Part shown: positions 9,829 through 21,794 of the stretch, piece by piece | Numbering within the stretch: position 1 is the stretch's first letter | How the letters are laid out: every line of letters starts with the position of its first letter | Position numbers and translations under genes: made by a program | The notes under the pieces: model-generated | Database searches by the model: none | Seen by the model: only the letters and a program-made list of their open reading frames with translations | What the model was told of the DNA's origin: nothing | Origin: Emmonsiellopsis sp. PD_33 | Taxonomy: Eukaryota > Ascomycota > Eurotiomycetes > Onygenales > Ajellomycetaceae | NCBI GenBank assembly: GCA_032988165.1 | Contig: JANTQF010000095.1 | Span: forward strand, 1-64,000 | Direction: 5' to 3' | DNA length: 64,000 nt

Positions 9829-12800
9829 ACGTCCGTCATTGGAATTTTCATCCGCAGCTCGTTTCCTTTAGAACTGCTGATCCATTCGTTTCTCCCGCCT
9901 TAGCCTGGGAGAATCAAGGTGTTGAAACATTCATAGAACGGCTGTTCGTTTGATCAGTTTTGTACAAAAAAGTTTTGGCGTCATGAAATGTGGGGAGGGG
10001 GGGATGGGAATATAGAAGCTGCAATATTTGCTAATATCTATGCAATCTATAGATTGCTATTGTACTTAATATTGTTCTTAAATAAAAAATCATCTATATT
10101 TGCTAATAATTCAATAATTCAAATTCGAATCCGGGGCCTAAATTGTTACATATATAACTCGCAATTGAATGCACAATAGCAACCTGGCCGCCCAATTAAC
10201 GCTGGGTTAGGGAAGATGAGGAAGATGAGAAAGATGGGAGGGAGGGGGCAAACTAAGGTTGACATCGGATTTAAAGTTGGAATTAGATCATACAGGGTCA
10301 GAGATCTCCCGACAATCCCGGGATTAATTGTTTTCTATGGAAACCGGAGAACAGACAATCAATGGCAGTCCCCAGATGGTTCTTTTTCTGTTGGGCCCGC
10401 GAACGGAACATCGCCCCCCTATTGCATTAAGCGATTGAAAGCAGACTTCTTTTTTTTTTATATATTTTCTGCGAAATAGGTAAAGCTGATGGTATTCTTC
10501 TTTATTCAGCCAACTATTCATTTTCACATTAAGACAATTAATCGGCCCCTTTTACGTTCGATGATGTAGTTAGAGAGCGTTTCCGCGCCTAGGCGGGAGG
10601 CGAAAAAGGCGAAAAGTCAATTGACTATTAGTTGTTTAGTTGGTTACTACACGAAAGGTTAATTGGATTTTTTGACGTCGTAGATTTGTTAGATTTTTCA
10701 TAGAAAAGGTACATACGTATAAGGAACGGATAGGGTAGGGTGGTTTATATAATATCGGAAGAGGGCAATCCCCCTTATATATGGCTATGGTTGTTTTCGG
10801 TCTTTGGGGTGGATTTGATGGGATATGTGGATCAAATTGAGCAGAGAACAGCTGAATTTTGACCGGGAAATGCAAGAAAGGCAAGAAAGGTTATTTAACA
10901 AGAGATCGAAGAAATCACCAGCCCTTCAAGCCTGTTTATGAGGGCTTCAAATGCCAACTTCTTATGATTCCCTTATTCAGTATGTGTAAGATTCCAACCA
11001 GACAAAAAGGATCAATCCTTAGAGGCCAGTGGTCTCCAAGTAAGTTTTATAATATGCCACTAACATCATCTGCTGCCCCCTTCCCCTGGGCGGATATGGA
11101 AAAACAACCCTGGGCATCTCAATCCGATGTATGCGGAAAATGAGTTGGCTGTAGTGTTCACAGATGCTTTGACGGCACAAGCCTGCCTACTACTAGTACC
11201 TGGCATGCTGCCTGAGTAGAAGTTCAGACCTAGCGGAGGCTCCCAAGGCTCAGCCCTTCAGCAATAGCCCTGTTTTGTGATAGAGTCCGAAATATACATG
11301 GTGGATACGGGCAAGGGTGTCCTCAATGTATAGGCCCGTTAAATCTGGGGAAATATGATGGGCGAGGTCGCCTTTCTGGGGGAGCGAGCGAGCTAAATCG
11401 ACAGACTGAGCTGTGATCTTATTGCCCCGACTATTGCAGGTTACATATACGGCATAAGCTATTCCCCGGGGCTATGCTGGTGTCCGGATTAATTGACTTC
11501 ATATAATATGAAGACGCTACGTTGAAGGTAGCACTGAAGTAACCGGCCGCGCGTTCAGTCTCCAATACGGGTGATAATTCTTTTCGAATTATCTCTTTCC
11601 GTGCAATTGGTAGCTGACAGCAGACTGATTTGTGTTAGAGACCCGCGTAGTAAAGAGGAGAATGTCAGTGACAAGAGAAAACAAGATAGAGAGAGAGATC
11701 TATCTCTTTACCCCGACCCTTCCCCAATGGAAGAATTGTTTAAAATCCATGAACCGATTATTTCACGCAGCAGCAAATCCCGCTGCCAAAATGTCACCCT
11801 CAAAACATCATGTCGTTCAGTGAGGCGGGCATGTCATTATCCGGGCACCGTACCAAAAAATCCCTCTAGATAGGTTACCTTGCGCTCTCGACGAACGGAG
11901 CGGAATGGAATCGTCCACAGCTATCAATTCGCGCCTGCATTCGTTGTAACTACGAGTATTTCTTGTCCGTAATCGCAAATCGAATATGAGCAGTTGTCTG
12001 CATGTATGGGCGTTAGATTGCTTCTGCGTACGTGTTCACTATCAAAGCCTTGCGGACGGGGCTATGTATGGACATACGTATGGCCTTGCTCCGTATTGAC
12101 GGCGGTGATGACTGCTGCTGTGGCGGGGAGTTTGTTTTAGCGGCGGGAGATGGACATGCTTGGGTTAACTAGTTAACTAGTTAGTTAAATTTGGTTGGCT
12201 ATCTGTGGGGTCGTCCATAGCTGAAAGAGTGCGTTGATGCTTATCTAGAAGGATTGTGAGGCTAGCCTACTCGTAGGCTGCCGGATCTGGTGGTTATATA
12301 TAGATTTTAGATTGAAGACCGGCGTTTTATATCGCGATGTCATGCAGGACTTTATTCGAACTTTTGCCCATCTACGGGGATGCCGTTGTTGGAATACGAA
12401 CCTGCTACCAGATGCCTACACGGCACCAAGCAAAAAGTAGCTGGGACGGACAGACTGCACGAGCGAATATTGGATAGAACGCAGTCAACTAAATTACTTT
12501 ACTATATAGCCTAACCTAAAACAATAATTATATATGTAAGGATCGTAAAGAATTAAAGAAAACCCGACGACAATACCTTTTTTGTCGGGGTTTGAAAAGA
12601 AGGGGAGGAAAAAAGGGGGTTGCTAAGGGGCGAAACGGCGTTGATCAAGAGCATACCACCCATAACTAGGTAAATGGTAATGCATTAACACCACGTGCTT
12701 AGATCCATTAACACTTCGTATCCCACAACCTTGAATCAACCCAAGAGGTGAAAGAAAATCATAAAGATAGGAAATCATTCATAGCAGGTAATAATTGATC

Positions 12801-13023
12801 GACTTTCGTTTCTGCGCCAACCATCCCCCAATCCGCGATCTTATTCTGCATGGGCTGATTTGGCTGTTTGTGTGTGGCGGGGTGACGCTGCCTGAGAAGG
12901 AATGATAACAGATCACAAAATAGAGATGTGTATGACGAAGACGGAAAAAGGTATTTTCAATTTAACCGTTTGGCAAATGCCTCGTTTTCCTCAACACATA
13001 AGAGCGGGTGTATCTTGGGTTGC
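9829..13023. other. Gene-poor, partly A/T-rich spacer
   Basis: About 3.2 kb with no gene I can support. The stretches at about 10010-10160, 10440-10520, 10620-10780 and 12480-12560 are clearly A/T-rich and carry several echoes of TATTTGCTAATA. A 14-bp perfect palindrome sits at 12164-12177. The only frames of about 100 codons (for example 11571-11873) have no domain, signal peptide or splice partner. The right end would contain the 3' UTR of the minus-strand wall protein gene. Confidence 0.5.
12164..12177. repeat. Perfect palindrome GTTAACTAGTTAAC with partial third arm
   Basis: The 14-bp sequence equals its own reverse complement and is followed directly by TAGTTAGTTAAA, a further imperfect arm. 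It lies far from any supported gene. It could be a binding site or a chance A/T-rich palindrome. Confidence 0.4.
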
Positions 13024-14368
13024 CTATGCAAGAGCCACAATAGCTGCTAGACCAATCAGAGCTGCGAAACCGGGGTTCTGAAGGCCGGATGCAGCACCTG
13101 GGAACTCTGGTGGTGCAGTAGGGGAAGTAGTAGGCTCAGTCACTGGGGGCTCAGTCTCTGGTGGTGCGGTAGGGGAAGCAGTAGGCTCGGTCTCCGGAGG
13201 TTCGGTCTCTGGTGGAGCAGTGGGGGAACCGGTAGGCTCGGTCTCTGGAGGTTCGGTCTCTGGTGGAGCAGTAGGGTAACCGGTAGGCTCGGTGGCTGGA
13301 GGTTCAGTCTCTGGTGGTGATGTAGGATATGTTTGAGTTGGTTCGGGAGGAGGCGACGTCGGATATGGAGGGGGTGGTGAGGGCGATCCAGTTGGGTAAG
13401 GGGGTGGCGTATGGGTATAGGTAATGGTCGAATATGTAGTAGTACACGTGATGGTCAGAGTCTTTGTCCTAGACACAGTCTGTGTCGTTGACCCAGTAGT
13501 GATAACAGTCGAGGTCACTGGTTTGTTTGTCAGTTATGGATGCTTTAAGCAAATAAGGGGCTCGCATTCACATACCGGGACATGATGTTGTGATATATGT
13601 AGTAGTCTTTGTGACAGTGGTTGGGCAAGGGGTTGTCGAAGTAGGATACTCCGGCGGTTGTGTAGGATATTCTGGGGGAGTTGAAGTGGGGTACTCCGGT
13701 GAGCTTGTAGGATATTCAGGAGGGGGAGAAGATGTAGGATATTCGGGTGGGCTTGTAGGATATTCTGGAGGAGTTGAAGTAGGATACTCTGGGGGAGTTG
13801 AAGTGGGGTACTCCGGTGAGCTCGTAGGATAAGGAGGGGGGGTTGAAGTAGGATACTCCGGTGGTTGCGTAGGATATTCTGGAGGAGTTGAGGTAGGATA
13901 CTCCGGTGGCTGCGTAGGATATTCTGTGGTAGTTGAACTGGGGCAATCCGGTGAGCTTGTAGGATATTCTGGAGGGGTGGAGGTAGGATACTCCGGCGGA
14001 CTCGAAGTAGGATATTCCGGTGGGCTTGTGGGATATTCTGGGGGAGTTGAGGTAGGATACTCCGGTGGCTGTGTAGGATATTCTGGAGGAGCTGAAGTGG
14101 GATATTCCGGTGTAGGATATTCTGGGGGAGTTGAGGTAGGATACTCCGGTGGGCTAGAAGGCGTAGGATATACAGGAGTGGAGGGCTCAGGTTCGTGAGG
14201 ATATCCTGGAGGTTTTGAAGGCTCGGGGTAATGAGGATATCCTCCTGGATGGCCGTAAGGGTTTTGGTGGCCGGGATTTCCCTCGTAATAATCCCCACTG
14301 ATTTCTTGAATCACCGCTCCGAGGGCGGAGGCCGTCAAGAGAGACAGCGCAATCAATGGCTTCATCAT
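13024..14368 (-). CDS. Tandem-repeat Pro/Thr/Ser-rich cell-wall protein, probably GPI-anchored
   Basis: Exons 14368-13576 and 13517-13024, joined at donor GTATGT and acceptor ACCAG, give 428 residues. Residues 1-18 are a signal peptide. Next is a His/Gly/Pro region, then about 190 residues of PEYPTS-type units (PPEYPTS, TPPEYPTS, QPPEYPTS). A Thr/Ser/Cys linker spanning the intron follows, then a second block built on PPETEP and PTAPPETEP. The C-terminus has a small-residue site (GAASG) and a hydrophobic tail ending AAIVALA, as expected for GPI attachment. Such proteins are usually heavily O-glycosylated wall components with roles in adhesion or surface masking. No CFEM or enzyme domain is visible. 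The family is recognised only by composition. Confidence 0.85.
13630..14200 (-). repeat. PEYPTS-encoding minisatellite array
   Basis: Roughly two dozen short units, read on the plus strand as GTAGGATATTCTGGAGGAGT-like blocks with period multiples of 3 bp, encode the PPEYPTS array of the wall protein. Units vary at third positions, and unit order (S-, T- and Q-type) is mixed, which points to unequal exchange followed by drift. Confidence 0.85.
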
Positions 14369-17072
14369 GAAGGCCGATTAGACGAGCACAGAAGCTCGGA
14401 TTGGTAAAGGATAGGCTGACTCCTAGGAACAAGGACAAGTAATAAACGAATGATGCGCAAGGAACCGTAGCGAAGGAGTTCCTTACAATCAATTCAAAAA
14501 TTGCCCCTGCAAACACAAGAGAAAAAAAGGAATGAACAGACTGGTGGGAGGAATCGAGGATTATGTACCCTCCCACTGTTGACCCATAGGACACTTGTTG
14601 TAATAAGAGAACCAAGTAGGTAAACAGTAGGTGATACGAGACTAGCTTTCGCCATCAGCCCAACCGGATACTAAATCGAGCGATTCGGATCTCGAACTCG
14701 GATAGAACGTGTTGTTGTATCGCTTGTGCAGCATGCCCGCAGAGGGTCATGCTATCATCATCCAATCCCCTTGATAGCCTAGACAGGGGTAATGACGACC
14801 CAAGAAAGTCTGACCAGAGACATCTTTCAGTCGTGGCCACCACGCAGAAAATAAATAACTAATAGAAGCAGATTTTGAAGGGTCCAATTTTCAAACCAGG
14901 CTACCGGAATTATTTTTCAAGCGCATTTCACTTTGGACTCGAAGTCGAATCCGGCTGTTCACCATTCCTGACATCATGACTTGGGCTTTTACCCCAGCAC
15001 TGGAAGTTCGGAGAGTGCAAAACAAGCGCCAAAAAGAGTTTGGGGCGGGGGATTTTCATTTCCCTCAAGGGCTCGTTGGCGATATCCGCATACCAAAACC
15101 CGAGCCCAGCAGATGTTTTGGATCTCCAATAAGAAGACAGGGCAAGGCCGAGCGTACACTGTGTAAGCAGTCTGCTGAGTTGTGCCATGCCAAGAACCAC
15201 ATTCAGGGTCGCTTCTTGTTTACAACGGGAAGGGACATGCAGTACAGCGCAACACGGAACCGCTTGATGGTAACCGGCGGCGGAGGCAAAATCATGCCAA
15301 ATTGACCCTGCCTGTGTGCGGAGGACGAGAGAAACTCGAGAATGGGGTTACCCACCTGCAACGTTAACGAGAGGAAAGGTAAACGTCTGGAGGTAACGAC
15401 TCCGTATGTGTGACGGTGATATTAGCGGGGAATGGGCGTTTTTGTCCCTCACATAACTTACCCAGCCATACCGAAAAATGAGACATTTTTGGAGACGGGC
15501 CATTGGCCCGCGAATATTGTTGTTAACGTCTCTTGATGAACGATCCATAGACCGGCTTGCGCGGGGCACACAGCCACATCATCATTGTTTGGCCAACCTC
15601 ATCTCTTGATGGCCGGTATTCTAATCGTAGTATGGAGTAAACATGCCAGCAGCCAGTTTTGCTTCTTTCCCCAGAGCCCACCCAAATATAGGATGAATCG
15701 AAATTTCCCCTGACATAATAAAAGAAGCCACCCTACCATCGACTGTAACGCTGGCCTGGAACTGGTTCAATGAGGGAGGTTCATTATCATCTCGTGTTTC
15801 CCTGCCTTGGTTTGGTTGTGGCGTCAAGATGTCTTTGGGGGGCAAAGCAACCTCACATATCGCGAGACATCGACAGAGGAAACCAGGCCAACCTGGGTGC
15901 CAGTCTGGAAAGGCTACAAACTGGACAAGCTGCCCAGTCCAGCCCCGACTGAGGCCGATTGGAATGGATGGCGTCGAGTCGTCCCCGTTGTTCCTTTTCC
16001 GCCGGGTCCAGTTTAATCGACTCGCCCGGACGGCGGACAGCGAACAACAAATCTTGCTTGGATCCCTGGCTAGCCACACAGCATGTACGCAAGGCAGGAA
16101 AATGGAGAACAATCCCATGCAAGCCCGCCAGGGAACTCCAGCAGCCTCTGTGGCCAGAACCCGTCGTGTCCCGGCTGTGGATTGGGCATGTTTCTCAGGT
16201 TCTGACGTTGGTGGAGGAGAGACTGCCAACATGACAAAGCACAAGCTAGTTAATTAGCGCCTCAACATCAACCTCCCTCTGCTCTTGATAAATAGATTGA
16301 TTCAGCATCACAACCACACAGGGCGCGACCCTGGACAACAAGCACCAAGTCTGCAGTAAGCAGTGTCTATGACTGGTGGAATTGCTTGGCCCTGCTCTGT
16401 CTGTCTGTTTGCGTCAACAATTATCATACTCAGAGGTTATGTTATCCCCTCTATGGCTTGTTTCTTGGTTCCACTGGACCTTTTTGATCGGATCACAGCA
16501 GCGCACACAAAGCTTGATTCACTCAGAACTCGTCATTAGTCTATTATGATGTGGGGGAACCAACCGGCAATCGTACCGGTTTATAAATACAGTTGTTGTT
16601 CGGGGTAGCACGGAGCACGTAGTGCTATTCGATCCGCTTACACACAAACGCCCCGCGCCTATATCAGCGAGTGACTATTGCCAGGAGGAGGACGACTAGT
16701 TGACTTGCTAGTCAAGTGTCGCCATGGCTTCCACCACTTCCATACCAGGACGGCCAGAGAAAACCCACGCTATTCGAACTGAACATGATGTGAGCCGCAA
16801 GCCGGATATGCCTGCGGTCTTTCTGCGGCTCAATTCTATTGCTAAACGGGCCTAGAAACTGCATTTCGGGATCAAGGACAGCCTCACGGATTATCCTTGA
16901 ATGTATAACTACCTTGCATCGGATACATAATAATAAGCAAGAGTGTATCCGACATATACCGGCTTTCCGATCTGATGATGGTTCGGCGAATGTTACATGA
17001 CTCGTCTGTAAACGACGAGGAAATCTCGTTCGACTCAACGATAGTTGCGATAGATAGCATTGTAATCAGGAA
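14369..17072. other. Spacer between wall protein and the 17.1-kb gene
   Basis: About 2.7 kb with no supported gene. It contains the promoter of the minus-strand wall protein gene at its left end. At its right end it contains the unresolved 3' side of the minus-strand gene at 17073-18244. Overlapping frames of 90-207 codons around 15600-16260 appear on both strands without domain content and are probably chance in this G/C-richer patch. No tRNA-like arms were found. Confidence 0.5.
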
Positions 17073-18244
17073 CTATGGGGGGGGGGGGGGGGGGGTCTTA
17101 CTAAACAATGCCAGCGACATCAACACGTTCATGCCCATCAGCGCCGGGAACCGGGTTTGAAGGAAAGTAACTATAGACCGCAGCATGCCCGCAATCGCGG
17201 CGGGCTTCCCAACCAGCTCTTTCAAGCTGGGTATCTTCAATCCCATCTTCTTCGCCGTCGCCGCCGCTTTCCTCGCCTCTTCCGTATTAATCCCACTTTT
17301 CCCTGCTTTCTCCGCAGCCGCGGCCAGGAACTCCGGCCCAAAATGCTCCGTCATTTTATCCGGTAATTGCTCGACGAGCTTCTGCAGGAAGCCGGGTAGG
17401 TGGTTGAATGCCTTTTGTAACTGGCCATCGTCGTTGGTGAGGAGGGACTCTAGATCGTGGTAGGCGGTTGGGACACCGTTGATGAGGTCTTTGAGAATGA
17501 CATTGAATTTCTTCAGTAACTCTTGTGTCTCGTCGCTGATTGAGAAGGCCCGGTTGTTGACCGCTGCAAGGTTCAATCGCTCGAGTATCGCCGTCAAATC
17601 CTCTTCTTCCTTCTCTACCTCCTCCGCACTAACCACTGCCGTTGTCCCCTCTACTTTCGCATCGGGAGATTTGAGGTTCTCGGCAATATGGGATAGGCCC
17701 GCAGCGGTATTTTCCTGAAAAATGTGGTAACAAAGAGAAACCAGGTTAGCGCACTGTTCCAACAACGGGACGAAAAACCAACCGAACCAACAAGCATAAC
17801 AGGCTTGAATCGTTAGAAGATGAAAAAAAGGCAACCCACCTTCTTCCTCATCTCCAACCCATGCCTCACCCACTCCAACGGCCCCTTCCCCTTCTTCCCT
17901 TTCTTATCCTTCAGACTCTTCTCCCCCTCCTCCTCCATCTCCTTGCTCACCCCCCTCCCCACTCCACCATCCCCACCACTCCTCACCGGCTCCCCAACCG
18001 GCCTCTCCGACCCCTCCGACTCCAACGACAAGGGGACATTCCGCGCCCCATCCATGGGAGCGGTCTGCGCATCTCCTTCCCCCGGGGAAGTGACGCGGTG
18101 TAAGAAAGCTTCGTCGTCGGGGGATAAGACGGGGTCTTGTTGTTGGACGGCGTTGGCTTTGGTCGGTGGGGTTTTTGGTGATGATGATGGTGATGAGAGG
18201 TGGTGGGCTTTGGATTTTAGGTAGTTTATGTATTGTTGGGCCAT
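17073..18244 (-). CDS. Uncharacterised protein with coiled-coil-like helices and C-terminal hydrophobic segment
   Basis: Exon 1 (18244-17840) and exon 2 (from 17714) are joined in phase 0 at donor GTGGGT and acceptor TTCAG. Read to the first stop the protein has 348 residues. It starts MAQQYINYLKSK, has a Ser/Pro-rich part with the element DEAFLHRVTSPGEGD (about residue 43), then an acidic/basic linker. A helical region of about 190 residues carries a Glu-rich segment and a hydrophobic end (ALMGMNVLMSLALF) that may be a membrane anchor. The final residues are a run of Pro encoded by the 19-nt homopolymer and are suspect: a consensus donor GTAAGA lies exactly before the tract, so the true 3' end may be in a further exon. 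I do not recognise the family. Confidence 0.7.
17077..17095. repeat. 19-base poly-G tract
   Basis: Nineteen consecutive G on the plus strand (C on the coding strand), lying between a GTAAGA splice donor and a CATAG acceptor-like sequence of the minus-strand gene. The length of such a tract is prone to sequencing error and slippage. Confidence 0.9.
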
Positions 18245-20227
18245 TTTGATGGGTGGTTGCGGTGCGGGGGAAGGGTTAGGTACGGGTACGGGGGATGTAG
18301 GTTAGGTGGTACTGTAGTTAGGCAGGCAAGTAAGCGCTTGCGCGCTGGGTGAGTGATGGGTGGCCTGGAATGTTTCCCCCCGTAGACCTGGGGCGGGACG
18401 GATCGTGGGGGATATATGCAGGTGGAATGTATGTCTGTAGTATGTACGGGTGTAGGTCATGAACAGAAAACCCAAAATGAGACGTAATATTTTCAGCAAA
18501 AGAGAGGAAAAGGGGACAATCATGTGCTGCCCAGTGGCCGGCGCCTAAAAAGTTGTCGCAGGATTTTGCCGTTGCCTCGAAACGCCATTTTTTTGGAGGA
18601 GGGGAAGGGGATCGCCCTTGGCCGGTGCACGTGCCATGGTGTGGGGGATCCATCTTATCGATAAGGATAAGGACAAGGTTGGGGTAAAGTCGGGTACGGC
18701 CACCCCGCAAAATCTAGTTTCGATATTGATGGGATGTGTTTTTTTTGGTGCCTGGAGCTTTGCAACTAAAAAAGCAAAGTAAAGTAAAGTACAATCATGC
18801 AAAGTAAAAGTAAAAATAATGATCGATCGCTTTCTGGACAAGGCACTGCAAGCGGGCAGGGAGCTTACGTGGAAATGGATGAAATGGAGTCATCTCCCTA
18901 GCTGCATCTAAACTCTTATAGTACTCTGTACTCTACCTTGCCTGGGAAATCTAGTTTGCCTACCATGGACACAGATAACCCACATCCAGGGCGTCTCATC
19001 AGCATACGCTCAGAAACAGAGGCATAGTAGACGTATATTGTTCCAGTCCTTCACTTTAGATGTAAATAGAATAGGAAGTTTCTACAAACTTGCTTATCTA
19101 TTATATCCGCCCCAACAGACCTGGAGATAGAGTTGCGATTCCAGAGTAGGGCAATATTAAACTGGTATATCGTCGACGTCCAATTGAGTATGGGAAAAGA
19201 GGGAGGATAATAGCGGTTGCCCTGTAATCTCTAGTACTAGTATATCCAATCCAATCCATTCGCAAGCGCCATGTGTAACAGTGGCCACTCCCGAGGACAT
19301 GATAGGCTAGTTAAGTGTATCTTGTTTCAAATCGGCGTCACTGTGTCTAGTTATATTAGTGATGGGTGTATATGGATGCCCCGGCCACTAGGACAAAGAA
19401 CGGCTTCTGGGCAGGGCTCAGGAGTCCGAGTGGATACTTCCACTGCCAAACCCGCCCATTTTAAGTGTGAGGCAGGGAAGCGTCGCTGCGGGAAGCAAAG
19501 GGGAAAGAGGCCACATATCACTTTGATAATAGCATGGAGTTGGAAGAGTAGTCTGTGTCATTAGAATGTGAAGAAATATCTGAAGACCCAGTTCGTAGCC
19601 CTGCGATTATCACGGTGCAAACACCCAAGCTAAAGCCGGGCGGATGGGAAATATTAAGCTCGACGGCTAAAAGCAGGGACGGGATGGAGTCAGAGGCGAG
19701 GATTAAGTAGTTCGCAGAGACGTGGGTGATTGCGTGGGAGTTCACGCAATTTCGTTGAGGAATGATGCATGCATGCATTGGGGAAAGCAACCAGCTGCAA
19801 GGGGTTTATGACAGGAGCAGCAAATAAGCAGGGGGGGTTTGGGGATGGCCGCGTCCTCCAGGGGATTTGCGCGTTCACTCAGCATGCGCCGCGTGGCCGA
19901 ATGATGAAGAGGCACGAAGACAGGTGACCTGCCAGGGACAGAACCTTGGAAACGGCGGCAAATTGGCAACAGCCGGGGGAGATGTTGCAGTGATATGGGT
20001 TCTGTTCCTTACAACTGACAAGAGCAGTGACGTCTTGGCGGTGATGGATGGATGGATGTGTGGACAGTGGGTCAGAATACGGTTTGGCGGTGCGGGCAGA
20101 ATCTTGGGTGCGGCTCCACCCAGCAGCCTCCCGAGCCAAACAGCGGCGGCCGCGGGGCACCAATCCCGCGGCTGAGTCACGCCAAGCCCGGCCTTGACGG
20201 GGGGCCAATATCAAACCACCTGGGCAG

Positions 20228-20347
20228 CTTGCCCTAACTTCCCTTTTTAAAACCAATCCACGATGGGGGTGGCTTCTCCATGCAATTGCCGCGTTCTACT
20301 GGCTGCGAGGGCCGGGTTCCCCACACCAGTGGCTGCCTTGCCCTAAC
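20228..20347 (+). promoter_or_regulatory. Pair of CTTGCCCTAAC elements upstream of the BTB gene
   Basis: Two identical 11-bp copies 109 bp apart, in the same orientation, 435-555 bp upstream of the BTB start codon. A third identical copy occurs at 6970-6980 in an orphan promoter-like block. The core CCCTAA resembles the telobox bound by Myb/TRF-like factors; binding here is inference. Confidence 0.35.
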
Positions 20348-20685
20348 ACCGCCCCAAAAATAGGCTTAGCGCTGCCCCCCGCGTGTCACATGACCCCGCC
20401 TGCCATATCAACCTCCATCGTCCATCTCCCACCTGGCTTCTTCTTCTCTTCTCTTCCTCACGCTTCTCAGAGCCGACCGCCCTCCCCCCGCACTCTGGTT
20501 TCAAGTCGTGGAATCGTGTGTGATAAGCCGCTTCCAGGGTCTCTTCTTTGTCGCCCTCCTTTTCTCCCGTCCGGAGTTAAAAGGTGTGCTCGAGGATCTG
20601 AATTCTGGGAAAGGCTTCCAAGGCTCCCATGCTACGTGCGTGATCAAGCAGCGTCACCCTAATCCTGGCAAGCCCACACGCTCTT

Positions 20686-20692
20686 TATATAA
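20686..20692 (+). promoter_or_regulatory. TATA box of the BTB gene
   Basis: TATATAA about 90 bp before the ATG at 20782, followed by a C/T-rich leader that fits a fungal transcription start region. Confidence 0.55.
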
Positions 20693-20781
20693 CCCCCTGG
20701 GTTCTTCCGCCGCTCCTTACTGTCCTTCGTTCTTTCGTTGATTTTCGACTTCGACAACCTTTCACACCCGACTTCGACGCC

Positions 20782-21794
20782 ATGTTCAAACGCTCTTTTA
20801 CTTCAAGGGATCGGGCGGGCAAGGCCGTCAAACCGACCAAGAAGATCTATCGCGAGCGTACGAAGGTCAAGATGCAGGAAAGATTGGACAGTCCGCCGGT
20901 TGGCAGGTGGGTTGGGCTCTGTTTCTGTCCTGGTTCAACGCAATTCTGACCGTAACTAGCAATATCACCAGCCCCATAATCACCATGGTTGTGGGCCATG
21001 ACCAGCGTCTTTTCGCTGCTCATGAGGACGTCCTGTCTGTTTCGCCCTACTTCTCTACTGCCCTCAAGGACCACGTCCTGGATGGCAGTGCGAAGCAGGT
21101 GGACCTGCCTGACGAGTAAGTTCTTTGCATTTTCTCAAAGACGGTCGGGTCAATACTAATATCCTGCCAGGGAACCCGAGATACTGTCCTGTATCCTCGA
21201 ATATCTCTACAAGGGTGACTATTATCCTCGCCTGCTTCACAACAGGCGCCGCAACTCGTGGTCACTCGAGGACGCCCAGGACCCCCTCAAAAAAGGAGGC
21301 CGCGGATCATGCGAATCGACAATCTTTCACTCTGGCGTTGGCGACCATCTCCTTCGAGATACCGTCGTGTACTGCGCTGCCGAGCGCTACGGCTTGGATG
21401 AGCTGAAGCGCCTTGCTCTTCGGAAACAAGGCCTTCAGACTGGAATCCCTGTCGACGTGATCCTTCGATCGGCTCGGTATGCGTACGATCACACGCCAGA
21501 CAACGAGTCGCGGCTCCGCGCTCATTTTCTAGCCCTGATCATCAGAAGTCGTAAGACTTTTAAGAGGAGCGGAACTATGCAGATGGAGATGGAGAGTGGC
21601 GGCAAATTGTTTTTCGATCTGTTCGTGGCGATGTGCAACCACATCGATGACATTGTCGAGATCAGGTAGGTCTCCTCCCTTCTTTGTTCCTGTTGGCTAA
21701 TTTGGGTTTTTTTTTTCTGTATACCATTGTCACCAGGGGCTTACTTTTGATGCCCAAAAACAATAGCAACAGCCGTTCTCCCAAAGTTATCTAA
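20782..21794 (+). CDS. BTB/POZ domain protein
   Basis: Four exons: 20782-20906, 20960-21115, 21171-21665 and 21737-21794, with donors GTGGGT, GTAAGT and GTAGGT, giving 277 residues. After a basic N-terminus of about 40 residues, a BTB fold begins at SPIITMVVGHDQRLFAAHE, continues through SVSPYFSTALKD, and includes the EILSCILEYLYKGDY strand-helix. A helical region after it contains YCAAERYGLDELKRLALRK, typical of fungal BTB proteins. Without the last intron, translation would stop at TAG 21667-21669 right after VEIR; splicing adds GLLLMPK and about 11 more residues. Fungal proteins of this kind are often adaptors for Cul3 ligases or of unknown role. No second domain is seen. The first three exons are solid and the fourth is likely. 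Confidence 0.88.

Larger units (their letters stand above)
18245..20781. other. Spacer with divergent promoters
   Basis: About 2.5 kb between the minus-strand gene starting at 18244 and the plus-strand BTB gene starting at 20782. No gene is supported inside. The right 900 bp is G/C-richer and carries two copies of CTTGCCCTAAC (20228-20238 and 20337-20347), a CCAAT-type AACCAATCC at about 20250, and a TATA box at 20686. It looks like a long regulated promoter. Confidence 0.5.

Noticed and set aside
10110..10145. tRNA T-arm-like AATTCGAATCC
   Set aside because: No matching acceptor, D or anticodon arm could be folded around it.
13590..14198. Gly/Tyr-rich plus-strand frames (VGYSGG repeats)
   Set aside because: They are the antisense of the PEYPTS repeats; signal peptide, intron and GPI tail exist only on the minus strand.
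15621..16257. Overlapping 142- and 207-codon frames on opposite strands
   Set aside because: Neither has recognisable motifs; overlapping long frames in G/C-richer spacer are expected by chance.
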